64,000 nucleotides of DNA from Shewanella marina JCM 15074. GTDB taxonomy: Bacteria > Pseudomonadota > Gammaproteobacteria > Enterobacterales > Shewanellaceae. The translations under genes and the position numbers were made by a program. Location of the stretch: positions 62,001 through 126,000 of the forward strand of contig NZ_BALM01000011.1 in NCBI RefSeq assembly GCF_000614975.1. Direction: 5' to 3'. The notes beneath the pieces were generated by a model. The model saw only the letters and a program-made list of their open reading frames with translations, made no database searches and was not told the DNA's origin. Below, in pieces: positions 49,302-58,454 of this stretch. Positions within the stretch are counted from its first letter, which is position 1, and every line of letters begins with the position of its first letter.

Positions 49302-49798
49302 TGAGTCTTTTTACTGATGATAAAGCGGTTAAGCGATTAACTCTCAAGCATCCTATTCACTTTCTTGCACTGGGTTTTGGCTCTGGTCTATTTGCTAAGG
49401 CTCCAGGTACTTTTGGTACGTTAGCGGGTATTCCCGTTTACCTACTATTGGCACAACTTAGCTTACCTTGGTATTTAGCATTAACTTTTATTGGTGCGCT
49501 TGCTGGTATCTATATTTGCCATAAAGCTTCAAAAGATATGCAAGTACATGATCACGGTGCGATTGTATGGGATGAAGTGATTGGTCTGTTAGTGACCATG
49601 ATTGCGGCACCTACAGGCTGGCCATGGGTGGTACTGGGGTTTGTATTATTCCGTATTTTTGACATCCTTAAACCGTGGCCAATTCGATTGCTTGATGCCA
49701 AAGTTCATGGTGGTTTTGGCATTATGATTGATGACATTTTAGCGGGTGTATTCTCGTTAATCTGTTTACAAGCGATTGCTTATTGGTGGTTTAGCTAA
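49301..49798 (+). CDS. pgpA: phosphatidylglycerophosphatase A PgpA
   Basis: Inner-membrane lipid phosphatase converting PGP to phosphatidylglycerol. 165 aa. Motifs: LGFGSGLFAKAPGTFGTLAGIP, DHGAIVWDEVIGLLVTM, FRIFDILKPWPIRLLD, and GFGIMIDDILAGVFS. It overlaps thiL by one base (TAATG), so the two are coupled. Confidence 0.96.
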   Translation: MSLFTDDKAVKRLTLKHPIHFLALGFGSGLFAKAPGTFGTLAGIPVYLLLAQLSLPWYLALTFIGALAGIYICHKASKDMQVHDHGAIVWDEVIGLLVTMIAAPTGWPWVVLGFVLFRIFDILKPWPIRLLDAKVHGGFGIMIDDILAGVFSLICLQAIAYWWFS

Positions 49799-49816
49799 AC
49801 CAAACAAGACGATATA

Positions 49817-49849
49817 TAAAAAGAGCGGACTAATGAGTCCGCTCTTTTT
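49817..49849 (+). terminator. terminator after pgpA
   Basis: Stem AAAAAGAGCGGACT / AGTCCGCTCTTTTT with an AATG loop. Bidirectional; it also serves the isochorismatase-like gene. Confidence 0.9.
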
Positions 49850-49857
49850 ATATGTGC

Positions 49858-50424
49858 TTAACACAGATCTGATGCTAAGTGTAATTGAGCCAAACGAGAC
49901 AGAGTGGTGAGTGATTGCTGGTGCTCATCTAAGCTGGCGGCAGCGCAAGCATTACTCACAATATGTACAGGATAATCCCGATCATGGGCATCTCGAACAG
50001 CGGCTTGAATGGCCCAAGTGGTACTGACACCACAGAAATAAAGTGCATCAATATTATTAGCGCGTAACACGCTATCAAGAGAAGTGTTATAAAAAGGGCT
50101 GACGCGAGGCTTAATAATGACAATATCATCATTATTTATTGCTAAGTCTTGATGAAATTCTGTGCCCCAGTGATTAAGGGCTAAAGCTTGATGCTTGCTC
50201 ACCGCGCCAAACATAGGCGATTGCGTGGGGACATCTTGATAACTAGGATTAAAGCCGACTTTGATGAAAATAGGTAGGATGCTGTTGGCTCTGGCCCATG
50301 TGATAGCATGATTGGCGTGAGAGATGACATCATGGTCTTGTACTTGTTGAGCGCAACTGGCAATTTTGCCCTGTGGATGGACAATATCATTGATAAAGTC
50401 GATAACGATTAAGGCTTTTTTCAT
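49858..50424 (-). CDS. isochorismatase-like (cysteine hydrolase fold) protein without nucleophile Cys
   Basis: 188 aa. The fold is clear: ALIVIDFINDIVHP with Asp9, Lys105 in VIIKPRVSPFYNTSLDSVL, then GVSTTWAIQAAVRDAHDRDYPVHIVSNACAA. In nicotinamidase-like hydrolases the catalytic Cys stands in GVxTxxCV; here that position is Ala138 (GVSTTWAI). It could be an isochorismatase-type enzyme (these also lack the nucleophile) or an inactive relative. No siderophore genes lie nearby. Confidence 0.8.
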   Translation of the reverse strand: MKKALIVIDFINDIVHPQGKIASCAQQVQDHDVISHANHAITWARANSILPIFIKVGFNPSYQDVPTQSPMFGAVSKHQALALNHWGTEFHQDLAINNDDIVIIKPRVSPFYNTSLDSVLRANNIDALYFCGVSTTWAIQAAVRDAHDRDYPVHIVSNACAAASLDEHQQSLTTLSRLAQLHLASDLC

Positions 50425-50505
50425 CTAAATAACTAAAGTTAAGCGGACTATAGTCTTTATCATAGCCCGCTTGAATGAGTTCGGTAGATTAAATCTTGAT
50501 TAATA

Positions 50506-52164
50506 TTAATGACACAAGAGTTCTTTCGCATTGGCCAAGGTGTTGGCGGTAATGGTATCACCCCCTAATAAGCGTGCTAACTCTTCAACTCGTTGTTGCT
50601 CTGTTAGTGGTGTCATTGATGTTTCTGTTTGACCGGCCTTGGCTTTTTTACTGACAAACATATGCTGATGGCCATTACCTGCAACTTGTGGCAAGTGGGT
50701 TACACACATTACCTGAGTTGATTCTCCTAAACTGCGTAGCATTCTACCGACTACTGCCGCGGTTGGGCCAGAAATACCAACATCGACTTCATCAAATATT
50801 AAGGTTGGCGTGGCTACTTTTTTAGCGGTAATGACTTGTATACCTAGACCAATACGTGAAAGCTCACCGCCAGAGGCAACTTTTGCGATTGGTTGTAGTG
50901 GTTGACCCGGGTTAGTGGTCACCATAAATTCAATATGATCACAGCCATTACTGCTCATGATCTCTGGCTGAAAATCCACTTGTATTTCAAATTTACCCTT
51001 TGGCATATTCAATTCGTGGATTGATTGCGTCACCAACTTATCAAGCGCTTTTGCATAACGGGCACGGCTCTGGCTGAGCTTTTGAGCATGGTTAACATAA
51101 TCCGCTTTGGCCAAGGTTAATTGCTCATCAATTTCATCTAATGCTTGTTCATCATTATCTAGCTCTGCTAACTCTTGTGCGAGCATTTGATGATGTTCCG
51201 CCAGTTTTTCCGGCATCACATGATGCTTACGTGCTAGCTGCATACATTGAGTTAAGCGATTATCTAAATATTCATAATGCTCAGGATCCAGCTCTAACTT
51301 GCTTAAATAATGCTGTAACTCACTGGCACTTTCTTGTACTTGAATAAGTGCTTCATTCAGCATTTGGCCAATATTGCTTAGGCTATCGTCATACTGTTGT
51401 AAGTTATCTGCGTGACTCAGCGCACGATTAAGCATAGAGACAATATTGACTTCATCATCTTGTAAGATATTTAGGCCTTGCTGGCATTCATCAATCAGTT
51501 CGGTGCCATTAGCTAAACGCTTATGCTCTTGTTCTATCTCTTCAAATTCACCTAGCTTGAGATCAAATTCATTCAATTCTTCAACTTGATAGCTGAGTAA
51601 CTGTTTACGTGCAATACGTTCTTGGCGCGACTGTTTTAATCGTTTTAAAGTCAGTTCAACTTGCTTGTAGCGGTTATAACTGGCATTGACATTATCGAGC
51701 AGCATATGATGGTTTGCATAACTATCAAGCAAGGTTAGTTGATGCTCATTTTTTAACATTGCATGGTGCGCATGTTGGCCATGAATACCAACCAGTAGTT
51801 GACCGATATGTTTTTGTTGGCTTAACGGTACAGGATTGCCATTGATATAAGCGCGAGAACGACCATCTGTGCTGATAGTACGACGTAAAATACACTCGTT
51901 ATCGTGGTCTAAATCATTATCTTCTAACCAACGTTTTGCTTGTGGAATATCATCTAACATAAAGCGTGCACTGACTTCGGCTTTACTCGCGCCAGGGCGA
52001 ACACTGGCTGCATCAGCACGATTGCCTAAGCATAACCCCAGCGCATCAATAGCAATTGATTTACCCGCTCCTGTTTCACCGGTAATGGTTGTCATTCCTG
52101 CACGGAAGTCTAATTCTAAAAAACGTACAATCGCAAAGTTATTAATATTTAGTTGGCAAAGCAT
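50506..52164 (-). CDS. recN: DNA repair protein RecN
   Basis: SMC-like ATPase for double-strand break repair. 552 aa. Walker A TITGETGAGKSIAIDALGLCLG near 25-46, long coiled-coil arms (~160-370), then LSRIGLGIQVI, LIFDEVDVGISGPTAAVVGRML (Walker B) and VMCVTHLPQVA. Upstream are two LexA-type boxes, as in the recN genes of other gammaproteobacteria. Confidence 0.96.
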   Translation of the reverse strand: MLCQLNINNFAIVRFLELDFRAGMTTITGETGAGKSIAIDALGLCLGNRADAASVRPGASKAEVSARFMLDDIPQAKRWLEDNDLDHDNECILRRTISTDGRSRAYINGNPVPLSQQKHIGQLLVGIHGQHAHHAMLKNEHQLTLLDSYANHHMLLDNVNASYNRYKQVELTLKRLKQSRQERIARKQLLSYQVEELNEFDLKLGEFEEIEQEHKRLANGTELIDECQQGLNILQDDEVNIVSMLNRALSHADNLQQYDDSLSNIGQMLNEALIQVQESASELQHYLSKLELDPEHYEYLDNRLTQCMQLARKHHVMPEKLAEHHQMLAQELAELDNDEQALDEIDEQLTLAKADYVNHAQKLSQSRARYAKALDKLVTQSIHELNMPKGKFEIQVDFQPEIMSSNGCDHIEFMVTTNPGQPLQPIAKVASGGELSRIGLGIQVITAKKVATPTLIFDEVDVGISGPTAAVVGRMLRSLGESTQVMCVTHLPQVAGNGHQHMFVSKKAKAGQTETSMTPLTEQQRVEELARLLGGDTITANTLANAKELLCH

Positions 52165-52192
52165 AATGGGTCCTGTTTAAAAACTCATCAAG

Positions 52193-52212
52193 TACTGTAT
52201 TGATAAACAGTA
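52193..52212. promoter_or_regulatory. LexA (SOS) box 1 of recN
   Basis: TACTGTATTGATAAACAGTA: exact CTGT-N8-ACAG core with A/T flanks, 29-48 bases upstream of the recN start. Confidence 0.88.
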
Positions 52213-52214
52213 TA

Positions 52215-52234
52215 TACTGATTTTATATACAGTA
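52215..52234. promoter_or_regulatory. LexA (SOS) box 2 of recN
   Basis: TACTGATTTTATATACAGTA: CTGA-N8-ACAG, one mismatch from the consensus, directly beside box 1. Spacing of 22 bases (about two helical turns) would allow two LexA dimers on one face. Confidence 0.75.
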
Positions 52235-52514
52235 AAGTGTTATACATCAATTTATCACTCAGTTTGGGGTGTAAACGCATAAATTTTTAGCGATTAGGTA
52301 ACATTTAGGAACATATTTTTTGTTTTCAGGTATCCCTAAATAAGTCCACTTGCTGGTTGCACCTAATTAAAATGGAATGCCATTCTTACATAGGCACACC
52401 TAGTGTTGGACTTGCTTAAGTGTTCCGAAAATAGCAACTTCAGCTAGTTTGGAGATATAATGTAACTAACATCTTAAGCATATTTGAAATGCTATGGTGA
52501 TAGGAATATAACCA

Positions 52515-53414
52515 ATGAATGAAAATTTAGCCTCTGAGTTGCAACTTATATACGTGTTTGTGCATTTAGTTAATGCTGGTAGTTTTTCGCAAGCTGCTAA
52601 AACAATGGGTATGCCTATTGCAACGGTTAGCCGTAAACTTGCCAAGTTAGAAGAAACATTAGATAAGCAATTGTTGATGCGTAGTACGCGCAAACTAAGG
52701 TTAACAGAAGAAGGCTTAGCATTATTTAAACGCTATCAATCACTGATCAGTCAGTTTGATGAGTTGTGTGGTCACAGTCCTGAAAAACCGGAAGGTACTT
52801 TACGGATTGCCGCTCCTGTTTCCATTGTTTCTATGGTGTTTATTGAAGCATTGAATGAGTTTGGTCGTCGTTACCCTGATATTAAATTACATATTGCGCA
52901 AAGTAATCAGACTGTCGATTTAATTGACAAAGCAGTAGATGTTGCAATTGTGGGGGGCAGCCAGCCAGACTCTTCATGGGTATCAAGTACGCTTGGGGTA
53001 CTTGAATATGGGCTTTATGCCTCACCTGCCTATCTTCAGCAAGCTGAAATGCTAACTCATCCTAAGCAGTTACGTGACCATCAATTAATTAAGGTGTGGC
53101 CATTATATAATTGGTTATTGAAACATACTGATGGTGAGTCATTTTATTATGATGGCCCTGCTAAGTTAACCTTGAGCGATCTCAATGGCGCAATTGCAGC
53201 TTGTAAAGATAATGGCGGTATTCTTTATGGGCCAAAATTGTTTGCTAAGCAGGAGTTAAAACAAGGAAGCTTAATCCCTGTTTTGCCGAGTTGGCAGGGT
53301 GAGAAAAGACGTATATCAATTCTTTATCATCAACGTAGTCAGCAACCTTTAAAAGTACGTTTATTTATTGATTTTATGTTGGAACAGTCCGCTAATTTAT
53401 TCAATATAAATTGA
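52515..53414 (+). CDS. LysR-family transcriptional regulator
   Basis: 299 aa. N-terminal winged HTH: LIYVFVHLVNAGSFSQAAKTMGMPIATVSRKLAKLEETL, with LLMRSTRKLRLTEEG. C-terminal effector domain: GTLRIAAPVSIV, VDLIDKAVDVAIVGG, YLQQAEMLTHPKQLRDHQLI. Targets unknown; it belongs to the CrgA/DsdC-like broad group. Single gene with a strong terminator. Confidence 0.9.
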   Translation: MNENLASELQLIYVFVHLVNAGSFSQAAKTMGMPIATVSRKLAKLEETLDKQLLMRSTRKLRLTEEGLALFKRYQSLISQFDELCGHSPEKPEGTLRIAAPVSIVSMVFIEALNEFGRRYPDIKLHIAQSNQTVDLIDKAVDVAIVGGSQPDSSWVSSTLGVLEYGLYASPAYLQQAEMLTHPKQLRDHQLIKVWPLYNWLLKHTDGESFYYDGPAKLTLSDLNGAIAACKDNGGILYGPKLFAKQELKQGSLIPVLPSWQGEKRRISILYHQRSQQPLKVRLFIDFMLEQSANLFNIN

Positions 53415-53422
53415 TTTTGAAT

Positions 53423-53454
53423 AAAAAAACCGATGCATTGGCATCGGTTTTTTT
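53423..53454 (+). terminator. terminator after the LysR gene
   Basis: Stem AAAAAAACCGATGC / GCATCGGTTTTTTT with an ATTG loop; bidirectional with yjaG. Confidence 0.9.
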
Positions 53455-53471
53455 ATGGGCAAAGAAGCAAG

Positions 53472-54077
53472 TTATTCTTCTTGCATGCTAATGCCGATGT
53501 TTGACACACCTGACATTACGATCTCTTTGCGTAAGCCTTTAACTAACTCAGGCGTGATTTTTGGATTTTCTTCAATAATATCCAATAATGCATTTTGAAG
53601 CTCTTTTTCTTCTTGCATCACTTCGTGCGCAAAAATATAGTCATCTAAAGCATCGCCTGTTAAATCAACATCGATAATGGCTTCAATATAGTTAGCTACA
53701 GTGCTTGAAGACAGCTTACTGATGTTAACAATATCATCTTCAATCTTACTCTGCATCGCGCCTAGTAAAGTTGATAAGGCAACTACTGCGTCCATTGCTG
53801 GGTAGACACCATAAGCTTCAAACTCACTTGGCTCTGGGGTATTCTCTTCAAGCTTTTGTAGTTGTGAATCTAGATTGATTTTAAGCTTGTGGTCATACAT
53901 TGACTGCCATAACAGGTTAAGTACAGTATCAAGCACTTGTGGATCACCAAATTCACATACTTGCGAGAACAATTGGTAATTTGGGTACATACGTTGGCAA
54001 AGTGCGATTGCAAAAAGTTTCTTTTGCGGCAGTTCTAGTGCTTTCACGCGCTTAAAAAATCCGGGTTTCTTGGTCAT
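53472..54077 (-). CDS. yjaG: YjaG (DUF416) family protein
   Basis: 201 aa acidic, helical protein. KKLFAIALCQRMYPNYQLFSQVCEFGD and VLNLLWQSMYDHKLKINLDSQLQKLEENTP.PSEFEAYGVYPAMDAVVAL are typical of DUF416/YjaG. Function unknown. Its start overlaps the 3' end of barA by 26 bases, so it is probably transcribed with barA. Confidence 0.85.
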   Translation of the reverse strand: MTKKPGFFKRVKALELPQKKLFAIALCQRMYPNYQLFSQVCEFGDPQVLDTVLNLLWQSMYDHKLKINLDSQLQKLEENTPEPSEFEAYGVYPAMDAVVALSTLLGAMQSKIEDDIVNISKLSSSTVANYIEAIIDVDLTGDALDDYIFAHEVMQEEKELQNALLDIIEENPKITPELVKGLRKEIVMSGVSNIGISMQEE

Positions 54078-56823
54078 CTAGTAAATCCGTTGATAACTGT
54101 GAAATAAGTTGAGTTGCTGCTGATTCTACCTTAGTTAGCTCATCAAGTAACTCAAGTATTTCAGGTTCTAACTCTGCGACAGATAAATTATGTTTTAAAT
54201 TGGACTCAATTGCTTGGCAGAGTTGCTGGGTGGCGGGTACACCGCAGTAGCAACTGGCACCATGTAATTTATGAATAATCCGTTGCATGTTGGTTTTGTC
54301 TTGCTGATCGAGTGCTAATTCTATCTCTTCTGTGGTTGCTGGAATCGAGTCAATTAACATTTGTAGCATTTCGATCGCCAAATCAGTTTTATTATTGGCT
54401 TGTTGTAAGCATAGCCCCCAATTGAGTGTGCGTGGGTCAAAATGAGTAAATTGTGGTTTGCTGACCCAGTGGTTGAGCATATTCTTTAAATCATTTTCAA
54501 TAATAGGTTTTGGTAAATAATCGTCCATACCACTGCGGCTTATTTTTTCTCTTTCCTCAGCCAGTGCATGGGCGGTAACTGCAATAATTGGCGTGTGTCG
54601 ATTCAGCGAATCTTGTCTTATTTGCTGCGTCGCGGAAATTCCGTCAACGCCGGGCATTTGGATATCCATAAAAATAATATCGAAATGGTGCTGTCTAGCT
54701 TGTTCAATTGCCTGTTCACCACTATTGACCGATGTCACATTGGTCACGCTCTCTTTTAATAGCGTATCAATCAGTTTTAAATTAGCGGGATTATCATCAA
54801 CAGCGAGGGCGTTTAATGTTAAGCGCGCAATAGGTGCTGCTTCAGTGACCTGATTATTCAGCTTAGGCTTAGCCGCAGGCATAAGCATCATTCTTATTAG
54901 ACTATTTTCAGCAACTGGGGCATTGAGTACACCATTACAATGTGGGTGCACATATTGATGTTGATAGTTATGGTCATGAAAATCACATATCGCCAATAGT
55001 ACTTTGCTCTTTTTAGCTAAACGCTGTAATTGCCTACTCAGTTGTTGGCCGTCACGTTGCTTATTGCAGCTCATAATTGCAAAATCATATTGTTGATTAT
55101 TGGCCAGTTCTGTATGTAATTGTTCGGGAGTCTCTATTGCCGTAATTTCTAGTTTTAAACGGCTTAACTGAGCGGTAATCAGATTGCGGCTGAGTAATTT
55201 TGGTTCATATACAATAACTGTTTTGGACGCTAATTCATCAACCACAACAGGGCCTGCTAGTGGGAAGTTGCTGATATTAATTGGTAAGGTAAACCAAAAT
55301 GTCGAACCTTGTCCCATCACCGAACTAAAACCAATTTTACCGCCCATTTGATTGAGTAATCGCTTAGTAATAATGAGCCCAAGCCCAGTACCACCAAAAC
55401 GACGTGAAATTGATGAGTCAGCTTGACCAAATGCTTGGAATAGTACTTCTTGATGGCTTTTATCAATACCAATCCCTGTATCTTTAACTTCACCTCGTAG
55501 AATAATCTGATCGTGGGTCGCTGATATTTTTTCGATTTTTAATTGAATGCTGCCAGAGTCAGTAAATTTAATGGCATTACCCACTAAATTGGTGATGACT
55601 TGATTGACGCGTATGGCATCACCGCTAAGGTGATCAGGTATTTCTGGTGCAATGTCGACAATCAGTTCCAGTTGTTTTTCATAAGCACTGGCTGACATTA
55701 AGCTGAGCGCATCATCAATATTATCTCGCAGTGAAAATGAGATATTCTCCAGTACCATTTTACCTGCTTCTAGTTTTGAAAAGTCTAGAATGTCGTTGAT
55801 GATACTAAGTAAATTAGTCGCACTGCGCTCAATGGTTTTAATGTAATCGAGCTGACTTTCATGCAGCGGTGTTTTAATCAATTGTCTTGCAAAACCGATA
55901 ACACCATTGAGTGGTGTACGCAGTTCATGTGACATGTTAGCTAAAAATTCAGATTTTATTCGGCTTGCTTCTAGGGCTCTTTTCTTGGCTAAATCCAACT
56001 CTACGTTTTGGATCTCAATTTGCTCTAAGGTTTCGCGCAGATCTGAGGTTGCTTGGTCAATATTTTGCTGCATTTCATCATGGTATTCTGACAAGGAACT
56101 GGCCATATCGTTAATACCACGTTTAAGGAGATCCAGTTCGCCTATTAAATTCCCCTTTAAGCGGGTGTCTAGTTTACCTTCTCGGATTTTTGCAACCACT
56201 CGAACCATATCGGAAATAGGTTGGGTTACGTTTTTAACCAATCTAAAGGTAAATAGTAGGTTAAGTTGTACGCCAATAAGTACAATGATAAAGGCTGCTA
56301 CGGCGGCTCTATGTTGCTCTAATAGTGCCCGCTCTTTATTGATTACCATGGCAATATAGCCAAGCCGCGCCTGACGACTGTTTAGATCCATATTAGGCGA
56401 GAGCGATAAGGTGGTATAGATAGGTGAACGTAAAATAAGCTTATCGCCCACATGTTCAAATTCAGTATTATGAAGTTCTGTAAGGGGGGTTGCTAACATC
56501 AGTTCTTCAAGGTTTCGGTGCGAGTGTGAAGTCACAAATAACTGATTTTTATTGTCGAAAATAGCTATCGATTTCACCAAGGAAGACCGATGTAATTGGG
56601 CTGAGGCTAATAATCTTTTAGTCGCTTCTCGATTGTTATCGACTAAACTGATTTCACTGGCAATAGCAAGTGGTTCAATAAAGTTTTTTCCCTGTTCTAG
56701 CAAGCTATCTTCAAGCTCATAAAAACGATTTATGGTAAAATAGCCGCCAAGTAAGATACCGACTAGTATCGTCGGCGCAAGGGCAAGCACTAACACCCAT
56801 GAACGTAAGCTGTATTTGGTCAT
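54052..56823 (-). CDS. barA: hybrid sensor histidine kinase BarA
   Basis: Membrane kinase that signals to UvrY/GacA and controls carbon-storage regulation in gammaproteobacteria. From ATG 56823 (MTKYSLRSW, like E. coli MTNYSLRA) it is 923 aa; ATGs at 56850 and 56895 are alternatives. Two membrane helices flank a periplasmic domain (~10-185), then HAMP, HisKA with His in ANMSHELRTPLNGVIGF, HATPase (NLVGNAIKFTDSG, GTGLGLIITKRLL), a degenerate receiver, a full receiver with phospho-Asp in DIIFMDIQMPGVDG, and an Hpt domain with IHKLHGASCYCG. Divergent from rlmD. Confidence 0.92.
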   Translation of the reverse strand: MTKYSLRSWVLVLALAPTILVGILLGGYFTINRFYELEDSLLEQGKNFIEPLAIASEISLVDNNREATKRLLASAQLHRSSLVKSIAIFDNKNQLFVTSHSHRNLEELMLATPLTELHNTEFEHVGDKLILRSPIYTTLSLSPNMDLNSRQARLGYIAMVINKERALLEQHRAAVAAFIIVLIGVQLNLLFTFRLVKNVTQPISDMVRVVAKIREGKLDTRLKGNLIGELDLLKRGINDMASSLSEYHDEMQQNIDQATSDLRETLEQIEIQNVELDLAKKRALEASRIKSEFLANMSHELRTPLNGVIGFARQLIKTPLHESQLDYIKTIERSATNLLSIINDILDFSKLEAGKMVLENISFSLRDNIDDALSLMSASAYEKQLELIVDIAPEIPDHLSGDAIRVNQVITNLVGNAIKFTDSGSIQLKIEKISATHDQIILRGEVKDTGIGIDKSHQEVLFQAFGQADSSISRRFGGTGLGLIITKRLLNQMGGKIGFSSVMGQGSTFWFTLPINISNFPLAGPVVVDELASKTVIVYEPKLLSRNLITAQLSRLKLEITAIETPEQLHTELANNQQYDFAIMSCNKQRDGQQLSRQLQRLAKKSKVLLAICDFHDHNYQHQYVHPHCNGVLNAPVAENSLIRMMLMPAAKPKLNNQVTEAAPIARLTLNALAVDDNPANLKLIDTLLKESVTNVTSVNSGEQAIEQARQHHFDIIFMDIQMPGVDGISATQQIRQDSLNRHTPIIAVTAHALAEEREKISRSGMDDYLPKPIIENDLKNMLNHWVSKPQFTHFDPRTLNWGLCLQQANNKTDLAIEMLQMLIDSIPATTEEIELALDQQDKTNMQRIIHKLHGASCYCGVPATQQLCQAIESNLKHNLSVAELEPEILELLDELTKVESAATQLISQLSTDLLDDQETRIF

Positions 56824-56950
56824 GTTATTGCTGGTGCTTTTGCGGTTCATGATAGCGATTAAGTTCCTAGCATATTTTTTAGAGATATAAGTCATAGACT
56901 GCCAGAAACTGGCGAGTCGGTGTTAGTTAATTATTAAAATAGAGACCTCC

Positions 56951-58282
56951 ATGGCACAATTTTTTAAAGCACAACCCAATAAATCGAAACAGTTGTCGAG
57001 CAAGGTTAATTTATCAGTCACGCAATTGGATCATTTAGGTGCTGGTATTGCTCAGCATCAGGGCAAAGTGGTATTTATTGCCGGCGCCTTGCCTGGAGAA
57101 ACTGTATTAGCGCAGCTAGTTGAACAGAAAAAAACCTATGCTAAAGCAAAATTAATTAAGATTGAAACGGCGAGCGAATTACGTCAGCAACCCGATTGTC
57201 CACATTACCAACAATGTGGTGGTTGTGATTTGCAACATTTGCAACTCGATGCTCAACGTGAATACAAGCAACAAACATTAACGCAGCTAATGGCTAAATT
57301 CAGTGGTTGTGAACTTGATACTATGCAAACATCGATTGCTGAACAAGCGTGGCAGTATCGTCGTCGTGCACGTTTAGCGATTTGGTTTGATAAGCAAAGC
57401 CGTCAATTAACGGTAGGTTTTCGTGGTAAAAACTCAACTAAAGTGATCAGTATTAGACAATGTCCAGTACTACCTGATTCATTGTCAAAACTGATTGCCC
57501 CTTTTGGACAAGTGCTTGGTCAATTATCAGATAAGAGCTTGCTTGGGCATTTAGAACTGTTTGAGGTTGAAAGCGGTAAAGTTGCTGTTTTACGTATTAC
57601 TAAAGCCCTTAAAAACAAAGATAAACAGCTATTAATTGACTTTGCTAAACTGCAACAAGTTGAATTATTGCTACAAGATAATGAAGGACAATGTAGCGCA
57701 ATTGAAGGTGAGTTTAGCCTTCCTTATTATCAACTTGAGAAGCAGCTCAAACTTCAGTTTAAGCCGGGGAACTTTATCCAAGTTAATGGCTCTGTAAATC
57801 AACAAATGGTTAAGCAAGCATTAACTTGGTTAGATGTTCAGCCACAAGATACGGTACTTGATCTATTTTGTGGTGTAGGTAATTTTAGTTTGCCATTAGC
57901 ACAGCATGTAAAGCAGGTGATTGGTGTTGAGGGCGTGGTTGAAATGGTTGCGCAAGCGACGGCCAATGCTAAGGCAAATAATATTACTAATGCGGCTTTT
58001 TATCATGCGGATTTGAGTGCGGATTTAAGTGGTGAGGCTTGGTTGCAGAAAGTTGATAAGTTGCTACTTGATCCCGCTCGTGCTGGTGCTTATGAATCTT
58101 TAGCTTGGCTTAAAAAGATGCAACCGAAAAAGGTCTTATATGTGTCTTGTAATCCTGCCAGCTTAGCTCGTGATAGCGCAGAATTATTCGCACAAGGATA
58201 TCAGCTTAAACGTCTTGGTTTAGTGGATATGTTCCCACAGACGCATCACATTGAAGCTATGGCATTATTTGAATTAAAGTAA
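56951..58282 (+). CDS. rlmD: 23S rRNA (uracil(1939)-C(5))-methyltransferase RlmD
   Basis: 443 aa. N-terminal TRAM domain ([25 protein letters not shown]), [4Fe-4S] cluster cysteines ([15 protein letters not shown] and later RQCPVLP), SAM-binding [16 protein letters not shown], and the catalytic [14 protein letters not shown]. Same position relative to barA and relA as in other gammaproteobacteria. Confidence 0.96.
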   Translation: MAQFFKAQPNKSKQLSSKVNLSVTQLDHLGAGIAQHQGKVVFIAGALPGETVLAQLVEQKKTYAKAKLIKIETASELRQQPDCPHYQQCGGCDLQHLQLDAQREYKQQTLTQLMAKFSGCELDTMQTSIAEQAWQYRRRARLAIWFDKQSRQLTVGFRGKNSTKVISIRQCPVLPDSLSKLIAPFGQVLGQLSDKSLLGHLELFEVESGKVAVLRITKALKNKDKQLLIDFAKLQQVELLLQDNEGQCSAIEGEFSLPYYQLEKQLKLQFKPGNFIQVNGSVNQQMVKQALTWLDVQPQDTVLDLFCGVGNFSLPLAQHVKQVIGVEGVVEMVAQATANAKANNITNAAFYHADLSADLSGEAWLQKVDKLLLDPARAGAYESLAWLKKMQPKKVLYVSCNPASLARDSAELFAQGYQLKRLGLVDMFPQTHHIEAMALFELK

Positions 58283-58454
58283 AAACTGATTAAAAATGAG
58301 TTTTATTCAGTAATAAATCGATTTGGTTGATAGTTCTATATTAATATTTCATCATTATTCAAGATATAGGTGATATCGTTTGACAATTTAATGGCAAACT
58401 ACAGAATAGGATTTGAGAGAGAGAACTTCGTTGTAATGTTAAGGAAAAACACCC

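Larger units (their letters stand above)
52165..52514. other. 350-bp divergent intergenic region recN/LysR
   Basis: Contains the two SOS boxes near recN. The remaining ~280 bases toward the LysR gene show no RNA gene, repeat or recognised operator. A LysR-type T-N11-A site was not securely located. Confidence 0.5.
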
